A stretch of DNA of 64,000 nucleotides from Mercurialis annua (taxonomy: Eukaryota > Streptophyta > Magnoliopsida > Malpighiales > Euphorbiaceae), in contig NC_065576.1 of NCBI RefSeq assembly GCF_937616625.2, forward strand, positions 25,714,628-25,778,627, written 5' to 3'. The notes below the pieces were generated by a model. It saw nothing but the letters and a program-made list of their open reading frames with translations. It was not told the DNA's origin and ran no database searches. Each line of letters begins with the position of its first letter. Within the stretch, counting starts at the first letter, position 1. A program made the translations under genes and the position numbers. This document shows positions 54,601 through 62,436 of this stretch, piece after piece.

Positions 54601-54760
54601 TGACGCATCTAAGAGACTTGTGACGTGACATACTAATCTAGTGTCACTTTTAACACACCCTTTGCATAATATAACCTAACCATGTTTAGGTAATCGGAAC
54701 GATGCGTCAAAGGGACCTGAGACGCGACATATTAAACTAGCAACACTTTTAAAACACACT
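51650..54760 (+). repeat. Type D monomer zone (TTATATAGCG / TTTTAACGC variants)
   Basis: In this stretch many monomers read CATACTTATATAGCGTCAC and CACTTTTAACGCACACTTTG in place of CATACTAATCTAGCG and TTTTCACGCAC, often with CATTGTTAGG or CATGCATAGG. I saw no 48-bp units here. The same combination, reversed, characterises about 7,512-9,700 and 18,131-19,720. It is a distinct monomer subfamily forming its own domains inside the array. Confidence 0.75.
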
Positions 54761-54762
54761 CT

Positions 54763-54958
54763 GCGTTATATAACCTAACCATGCTTAGCTAATCGGAACG
54801 ACGCGTAAATAGACTTGAGACGCGACATACTAATCAATTGTTATTTTTTACGCACACTTTGCGTTATATAACCTAACCATGCTTAGCTAATCGGAACGAC
54901 GCGTAAATAGACTTGAGACGCGACATACTAATCAATTGTTATTTTTTACGCACACTTT
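54763..54958 (+). repeat. Exact tandem duplication of a 98-bp monomer
   Basis: Two adjacent units at 54,763-54,860 and 54,861-54,958 appear identical by eye, including the variants CTTAGCTAATCGG, GCGTAAATAGAC and ATCAATTGTTATTTTTTACG. Neighbouring monomers elsewhere in the window usually differ at many sites, so this is among the youngest events. The same variant combination occurs once near 50,960-51,030. Confidence 0.92.
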
Positions 54959-55099
54959 GCGTAATATAACCTAACCATGCTTTGGTAATCGGAACAACTT
55001 GTTAAAGAGACTTGTGACGCGACATAAGCATGGTAATCGAAACGACGCGTTAAAGAAACTTGAGACGCGCCATACAAATCTAGCGTCAGTTTTACGCAC

Positions 55100-57450
55100 A
55101 TTTTGTGTAATATAACCTAATATGCTTAGGTAATCGAAACGACGCGTTAAAGAGACTTGAAACGCGTCATACTAATCTAGCGTCACTTTTCACGCACATT
55201 TTGCGTAATATAACCTAACCATGCTTAGGAAATTGAAACGACGTGCTAGAAAGACTTGAGACGCGACATACTGATCTAACGTCACTTTTCACGCACACTT
55301 TGCATAATATAACCTAACCATGATTATGTAATCGGAACAACGCGTTAAATAGACTTGTGACGCGAGATAAGCATGGTAATCGAAACGACACTTTAAAGAG
55401 ACTTGAGACGAATCATACTAATCTAGCGCCACTTTTTACGCACACTTTGGATAATTTAACCTAACCATGCTTAGGTAATCGGAACGACGCCTTAGAGAGA
55501 CGTGTGACGCGACCTAAGCATGGAAATCGAAACGATGCGTTTAAGAGACTTGTGACACGACATACTAATCTAGCGTCACTTGTTACGCAAACTTTGCATA
55601 ATATAACCTAACCATGTTTTAGGTAATCGGAACGACGCATTAAAGAGCCTTGAGACGCGACATATTAATCTAGCATCTCTTTTCACGCATACGTTGCATA
55701 ATATAACCTAACCATGCATAGGTAATCGGAACAACGCGTTAGATAGACTTAAGGCACGACATATTAATCTGTTGTCATTTATCACGCACACTTTGCGTAA
55801 TATAACCTAACCATGCTTAGGTAATTGGAACGACTCGTTAAATAGACTTGAGACACGACATACTAATCTATTGTCATTTTTTACGCACACTTTGCGTAAT
55901 ATAACCTAAGCATGCTTAGGTAATCGGAACAACGCGTTAGAGAGACTTGTGACACGACATAAGCATGGTAATCAAAACAAAGCGTTAAAGAGACTTGAGA
56001 CAAGCCATACTAATCCAGCATCACATTTTACGCACACTTTGCATAATATGACCTAACCATGCTTAGGTAATCAGAACGACGCGTTAAAGAGACTCGAGAC
56101 GCGACATACTAATCTAGTGTCACTTTTTCACGCACACTTTGTGTAATATAACCTAGCCATGGTTAGGTAATCCGATCGACACGCTAAACAGACTTGAGAC
56201 GCGGCATAATAATCTAGCGTCACTTTTGACACACGCTTTGCGTAAATAACCTAACCATGCTTAGGTAATTGGAACAACGCGTTAAAGAGATTTGAGATGC
56301 GACATACTAATCTAGCGTTACTTTTCACGCACCGTTTGCGTAATATAACCTAACCATGATTAGGTAATCGGAACGACGCGTTAAATAAACTTGAGATGCG
56401 ACATACTAATCTAGTCACTTTTTACGCACACTTTGCGTAGTATAACCTAACCATGCTTAGGTAATCGTAACGACGCGTTAAAGAGACTTGAGACGTGACA
56501 TAGTAATCTATTGTTACTTTTCACGCACACTTTGCGTACTATAACCTAAGCATGCTTAAGGTAATCGGAACGACGCGTAAGAGAGGCTTGTGACGCGACA
56601 TATGCATGGTAATCGAAACGACGCGTTAAAGACAGTTGACACGCGACATACTTATCTACCGTCACTTTTCATGTAAACTTCGCATAATATAACAACCATA
56701 CTTAGGTAATCGGAACGACGCATTAAAGTGCCTTGAGACGGGACATTCTAATCTAGCGTCACCTTTCACGCACACCTTGCGTAATATAACCTAACCATGC
56801 ATAGGTTATCGGAAGGACGCATTAAAGAGACTTGAGACGCGACATACTAATCTAGCATTACTTCTCTCGCACACTTTGCGTAATATAACCTAACCATTCT
56901 TGGATAACCGGAACGATGCGTTAAAGAGACTTGAGATGCGACATACTAATCAATTGTTAATTTTCACGCACACTCTGCGTAATATAACCTAACCATTCTT
57001 TGGTAATCGGAACGGCCCATTAGAGAGACTTGTGACAAGACATAAGCATGGTAATCAAAACAACGCGTTAAAGAGACTTGAGACGCGACATACTAATCTA
57101 GCATCACTTTTCACGTACACATTGCATAATATAATCTAACCATGCTAAGGTAATCGGAACGACGAGTTAGATATACTTAAGTCGCGACATACTAATCTAT
57201 TGTCATTTTTCACGCACACTTTGCGTAATATAACCTAACCATGCTTAAGTAGTTGGAACGACTCGTTAAATGGACTTGAGTCGCGAAATACTAATCTATT
57301 GTCATTTTTCACGCACACTTTGGTAATCAGAACGACGCGTTAGAGAGACTTGTGATGCGACATAAGCATGGTAATCGAAACGACGCATTAAAAAGACTTG
57401 AGACGCGCCATATTAATCTAGCATCACTTTATACGCACACTTTGCGTAAT
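55100..57450 (+). repeat. Direct copy of about 1,640-3,635
   Basis: Shared markers are the GACGTGTGACGCGACCTAAG short unit (55,497 and 2,127), the GATCGACACG / GATCGACGCG monomer followed by GACACAC-GCTTTGCGTAAATAACC (56,175 and 2,587), the AATATAACAACCATACTTAG-like monomer (56,686 and 2,995), the CATTCTTGG monomer (56,896 and 3,205) and the CACTTTATACGCAC monomer (57,426 and 3,600). The copy ends at orientation switch 9. Confidence 0.78.
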
Positions 57451-57465
57451 ATTGCGCAGAGTGTG
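57436..57465. other. Orientation switch 9 (F to R), near-palindromic joint
   Basis: The two arms meet almost symmetrically inside the TAATAT segment. Over 30 bp centred between 57,450 and 57,451 (left half CACACTTTGCGTAAT, right half ATTGCGCAGAGTGTG), 13 of 15 base pairs match in inverted orientation. This is the only joint of the ten where F and R monomers meet at the same monomer position. Confidence 0.88.
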
Positions 57466-58040
57466 ACTGAAAAATTACAATTGATTAGAATGTCGCGTCG
57501 CAAGTCTATTTAACACGTCGTTACGATTAGCTAAGCATGGTTTTGTTATATTACACAAAGTGTGCGTGAAAAGTGACGCTAGATTAGTATGTCGCGTCTC
57601 AAGACTTTTTTACGCGTCGTTCCGATTACCTTACATGGTTAGGTTAAATTATGCAAAGTTTGCATGAAAAGTGACGCTAGATTAGTATGTCGCGTCTCAA
57701 GTATCTTTAACGCGTCGTTTCGATTACCATTTTTATGTCGCGTCACAAGTCTCTCTAACGCATCGTTCCGATTACCAAAGCATTGTTATGTTATATTACG
57801 CAAACGGTGCGTGAAAAGTAACAATAGATTAGTATGTCGCGGCTCAAGTCTCTTTAACACGTCGTTCCGATTACCTAAGCATGGTTAGGTTATATTACGC
57901 AAAGTGTGTGTGAAAAGTGACTATAGATTAGTATGTTGCTTCTCAAGTCTATTTAACGCGTCGTTCCGATTACCTAGGCTTAGGTTTATATTACGCAAAG
58001 TGTGCGTGAAAACTGACGCTAGATTAGTATGTCGCGTCTC

Positions 58041-58239
58041 AAGTGTCTTTTACGCGTCGTTCTGATTACCTAAGCATTGTTTGGTCATATTACGTAAAGT
58101 AGGCGCGAAAAAGTAATGCTAGATTAGTATGTCGCGTCTCAAGTGTCTTTAACGCGTCGTTCCGATTACTTAAGCATTGTTTGGTCATATTATGTAAAGT
58201 AGGCGTGAAAAAGTAATGCTAGATTAGTATGTCGCATCA
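58041..58239 (-). repeat. Near-exact tandem duplication of a 100-bp monomer
   Basis: AAGTGTCTTT occurs at 58,041 and 58,141. Both units share AAGCATTGTTTGGTCATATT, AAAGTAGGCG and GAAAAAGTAATGCTAG, a combination I did not see elsewhere. About five differences separate them. One extra A in the GAAAAAG run accounts for a unit one base longer than usual. Confidence 0.88.
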
Positions 58240-59211
58240 GAAGACTTTATAACGCGTCGTTCCGATTAACTAACCATGGTTAGGTTATATTATGCAAAGT
58301 ATGCGTGAAAAGTAACAATAGATTAGTATGTCGCATCTTAAGTCTCTTTAACGTGTCGTTCGGATTACCTAAGCATGGTTTGGTTATAGTATGTCGCGTC
58401 ACAAATCTTTTTAACGCGTCGTTTCGATAACCTAAGCATGGTTAGGTTATATTACGCAAAGTGTGCGTGAAAAGTTACTTTAGATTAGTATGTCGAGTCT
58501 CAAGTCTCTCTAACGCGTCGTTTCGATTTCCTAAGCATGGTTAAGTTATGTTACACAATGTGTGCGTTAAAAGCGACGCTAGATTAATACGGCGCATCTC
58601 AAGTCTCTTTAACGCGTCATATCACTAACCATGCTTATGTCGCGTTAGAAGTCTCTCTAACGCATTGTTCTGATTACCTAAGCATGGTTAGGTTATATTA
58701 CGTAAAGTGTGCGTGAAAGATGACAATCGATTAGTATATCGCGTCTCAAGTCTATTTAACCCATCGTTCCAATTACCTAAGCATGGTTAGGTCATATTAC
58801 GGTGACGCTAGATTAGTATGTCGTGTCTCAAGTCTGTTTAACGCGTCGTTCCGATTACCTAAGTTAGGTTATATTAGGCAAAGTGTGCGTGAAAAGGAAC
58901 GCTAGATTTGTATGTTGCATCTCAAGTCTCTTTAACGCGCCGTTCCGATTACCTAAGCATGGTTAGGTTATATTACGCAAAGTGTGCGTGCAAAAAAGTA
59001 ACAATAGATTAGTATGCTGCCTCTCAAGTCTATTTAACGCGTCGTTCCAAGTACCCAAGCATGGTTAGGTAATTTTAGGTAAAGTGTGCGAGAAAACTGA
59101 TGCTAGATTAGTATGTCGCGTCTTAAGTCTCTTTAACGCGTCGTTCCGATTAAATAAGCTTGGTTAGTTTATATATTAGGCAAAGTGTGTGTAAAAATTG
59201 ACGCTAGATAT

Positions 59212-62200
59212 GTCGCGTCTCAAGTCAATTTAATGCGTCGTTCCGATTACCTAAGCATGATTAGGTTATATTACGCAAAGTGTGCGTGAAAAATGACAAT
59301 TGATTAGTATGTCGCGTATCAAGTCTATTTAACGCGTCGTTCCCATTACCTAAGAATGGTTAGGTTATATTATACAAAGTGTGCGTGAAAAGTGACGCTA
59401 GATTAGTTTGTCTCGTTTCAAGTTTGTTTAACGCGTCGTTCTGATTACCTAAGCATGGTTAGGTTATATTACGCAAGGTGTGCGTGAAAGGTGACACTAG
59501 ATTAGTATGTCGCGTCTCAAGGCTCTTTAACGCGTTGTTCCGATTACCTAAGCATGGTTAGGTTATATTGCGCAACGTTTGCATGAAAAGTGACACTAGA
59601 TTAGTATGTTGCGTCTCAATTCTCTTTAAGCGTTGTTTCGATTAACAAAGCATGGTTATGTTATATTACGAAAAGTGTGCGTGAAAAGTGACGCTAGATT
59701 AGTATGTCGTGTCTCAAGTCTCTTTAGCGCGTCGTTCGATCACCATGCTTATCTCGCGTCAAACGTCTCTTTAACGCGTCGTTCTTATTACCTAATACGG
59801 TTAGGTTATATTACTAAACGTGTTCGTGAAAAGTGACGCTAGATTAGTATGTCACATCTCAAGTCTCTGTAACGCGTCGTTCCTATTTCCTAAGCATGGT
59901 TAGGTATATTATGCAAAGTATGCCTGAAAAGTGTCACTAGATTAGTATGTCGTTTCTCAAGTCTCTCTAACGCGATGTTCCTATTTCCTAAGCAAGGTTA
60001 GGTTATATTAAGCAAAGTGTGCGTGAAAAATGACAATAGATTAGTATGTTGCGTATCAAGTCTCTCTAATGCGTCGTTCCGATTTCTAAGCATTGCGAAA
60101 AAAGTGACACTAGATTAGTATTACGCGTCTCAAGTCTTAATAACGCGTTGTTTCGATTACCATGCCTACGTCGCGTCACAAATCTCTATAACGCGTCGTT
60201 CCGATTGCCTAAGCATGGTTAGGTTATATTACGCAACGTGTGCGTGAAAAATGACAAAATATTTGTACGGCGCGTCTCAAGTCAATTTAATGCGTCGTTC
60301 CGATTACCTAAGCATGATTAGGTTATATTACGCAAAGTGTGCGTGAAAAATGACAATAGATTAGTATGTCGCGTATCAAGTCTATTTAACGCGTTGTTCC
60401 CATTACCTAGGTTATATATTACGCAAGGTGTGCGTGGAAAGTGACACTAGATTAGTATGTCGCATCTCAAGGCTCTTTAACGAGTCGTTTCGATTATCTA
60501 AAGCATTTTTAGGTTATATTACACAAAGTGTGCATGAAAAGTGACGCTAGATTAGTATGTCGCGTCTCAATTCTCTTTAACGCTTTGTTTCGATTAACTA
60601 AGCATGGTTAGGTTACATTACGAAAAGTGTGCGTGAAAAGTGACGCTAGATTAGTATGTCGAGTCTCAAGCCTCTTTAACGCGTCGTTCGATCACCATGC
60701 TTATCTCGCGTCAAAAGTCTCTTTAATGCGTCTTTCCGAATACCTAAGTATGGTTAGGTTATATTACGAACCGTGTTTGTGAAAAGTGACGCTAGATTAG
60801 AATGTCGCGTCTCAAGTCTCTGTAACGCGTCGTTCCTATTTCCTAAGCATGGTTAGGTTATATTACGCAAAGTGTGCCTAAAAAGTGTCGCTAGATTAGT
60901 ATGTTGTGCCTCAAGTCTCTCTAACGCGATGTTCCTATTTCCTAAGCATGGTTAGTTTATATTAAGCAAAGCGTGCGTGAAAAATGACAATTGATTAGTA
61001 TGTTGCGTATCAAGTCTCTCTAATTCGTCGTTCCGATTTCTAAGCATTGCGAAAAAAGTGACACTAGATTAGTATTACGCGTCTCAAGTCTCAATAACGC
61101 GTGGTTTCGATTACCATGCTATGTCGCGTCACATGTCTCTCTAACGCGTCATTGCGATTACCTAAGCATGATTAGGTTATATTACGCAACGTGTGCGTGA
61201 AAAATGACAATATATTAGTATGTCACGTCTCAAGTCAATTTAATGCGTCGTTCCGATTACCTAAGCATGATTAGGTTATATTACGCAAAGTGTGCGTGAA
61301 AAATGACAATTGATTAGTATGTCGCGTATCAACTCTATTTAACGCGTCGTTCCCATTACCTAAGAATGGTTAGGTTATATTATGAAAAGTGTGCGTGAAA
61401 AGTGACGCTAGATTAGTATGTCTCGTTTCAAGTTTGTTTAACGCGTTGTTCTGATTACCTAAGCATGGTTAGGTTATATTACGCAAGGTGTGCGTGAAAG
61501 GTGACGCAAGATTAGTATGTCGCGTCTCAAGGCTCTTAAACGCGTCGTTCCGATTACCTAAGCATGGTTAGGTTATATTGCGCAACGTTTGCATGAAAAG
61601 TGACACTAGATTAGTATGTTGCGTCTCAATTCTCTTTAAGCGTTGTTTCGATTATCGAAGCATGGTTAGGTTATATTACGAAAAGTGTGCGTGAAAAGTG
61701 ACGCTAGATTAGTATGTCGCGTCTCAAGTCTCTTTAGCGCGTCGTTCGATCACCATGCTTATCTTGCGTCAAAAGTCTCTTTAACGCGTCGTTCCGATTA
61801 CCGAAGTATGGTTAGGTTATATTACTAAACGTGTTCGTGAAAAGTGACGCTAGATTAGTATGTCGCATCTCAAGTCTCTGTAACGCGTCGTTCCTATTTC
61901 CTAAGCATGGTTAGGTTATATTACGCAAAGTGTGCCTGAAAAGTGTCACTAGATTAGTATGGCGTTTCTCAAGTCTCTCTAACGCGATGTTCCTATTTCC
62001 TAAGCAAGGTTTGCTTATATTAAGCAAAGTGTGCGTGAAAAATGACAATAGATTAGTATGTTGCGTATCAGGTCTTTCTAATTCGTCGTTCCGATTTCTA
62101 AGCACTGCGAAAAAAGTGACACTAGATTCGTATTACGCGTCTCAAGTCTCAATAACGCGTTGTTTTGATTACCATGCCTACGTCGCGTCACAAATCTCTG

Positions 62201-62427
62201 TAACGCGTCATTCCGATTACCTAAGCATGTTTAGGTTATATTACGCAACGTGTGCGTGAAAAATGACAAAATATTAGTATGGCGCGTCTCAAGTCAATTT
62301 AATGCGTCGTTCCGATTACTAAGCATGATTAGGTTATATTACGCAAAGTGTGCGTGAAAAATGACAATAGATTTAGTATGTCACGTATCAAGTCTATTTA
62401 ACGCGTCGTTCCCATTACCTAGGTTAT
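59212..62427 (-). repeat. Tandem higher-order repeat of about 1.06 kb
   Basis: The rare marker CAAGTCAATTTAATGCG lies at 59,221, 60,278, 61,231 and 62,290, giving steps of 1,057, 953 and 1,059 bp. The middle step is short by about one monomer, mainly because ATTACCTAGGTTAT at 60,413 deletes part of a unit and its surroundings. Within each unit the order is the same: a B monomer, CCCATTACCTAAGAATGG, TCTCGTTTCAAGTTTG, CGATCACCATGCTTATCT, CGATGTTCCTATTTCC, then GATTTCTAAGCATTGCG. A single further copy lies at 13,510-14,640. Confidence 0.88.
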
Positions 62428-62436
62428 GCGCCATAC
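62418..62436. other. Orientation switch 10 (R to F)
   Basis: R sequence CCCATTACCTAGGTTAT ends at about 62,427 and F sequence GCGCCATACTAATCTAGCG follows. The R side uses the same deleted form (CCTAGGTTAT) seen at 60,413, so the deletion predates the switch. Confidence 0.87.

Larger units (their letters stand above)
45118..57450 (+). repeat. Satellite block 9, F orientation (largest block)
   Basis: F-orientation array of about 12.3 kb made of recognisably different parts. From 45,118 to 50,330 it is a direct copy of 30,630-35,600. From 50,330 to about 51,640 it resembles block 1 material (short unit with GACGTGTGACG near 50,640). From about 51,650 to 54,760 it is the CTTATATAGCG / TTTTAACGCAC variant zone, apparently without 48-bp units. 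Then comes an exact 98-bp tandem duplication at 54,763-54,958. From about 55,100 to 57,450 it follows 1,640-3,635 in direct orientation. Open frames at 48,048, 49,763, 50,403 and 54,001 are satellite translations. Confidence 0.95.
57451..62427 (-). repeat. Satellite block 10, R orientation
   Basis: R-orientation array of about 5.0 kb. The first part has a 100-bp near-identical monomer pair at 58,041-58,239. From about 59,212 onward a unit of about 1.06 kb is repeated, with the marker CAAGTCAATTTAATGCG at 59,221, 60,278, 61,231 and 62,290. Another marker, CGATCACCATGCTTATCT, recurs near 59,735, 60,690 and 61,746. The block ends at the truncated monomer ATTACCTAGGTTAT. Open frames at 57,664, 59,633, 61,911 and 61,930 are satellite translations on either strand. 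Confidence 0.95.
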
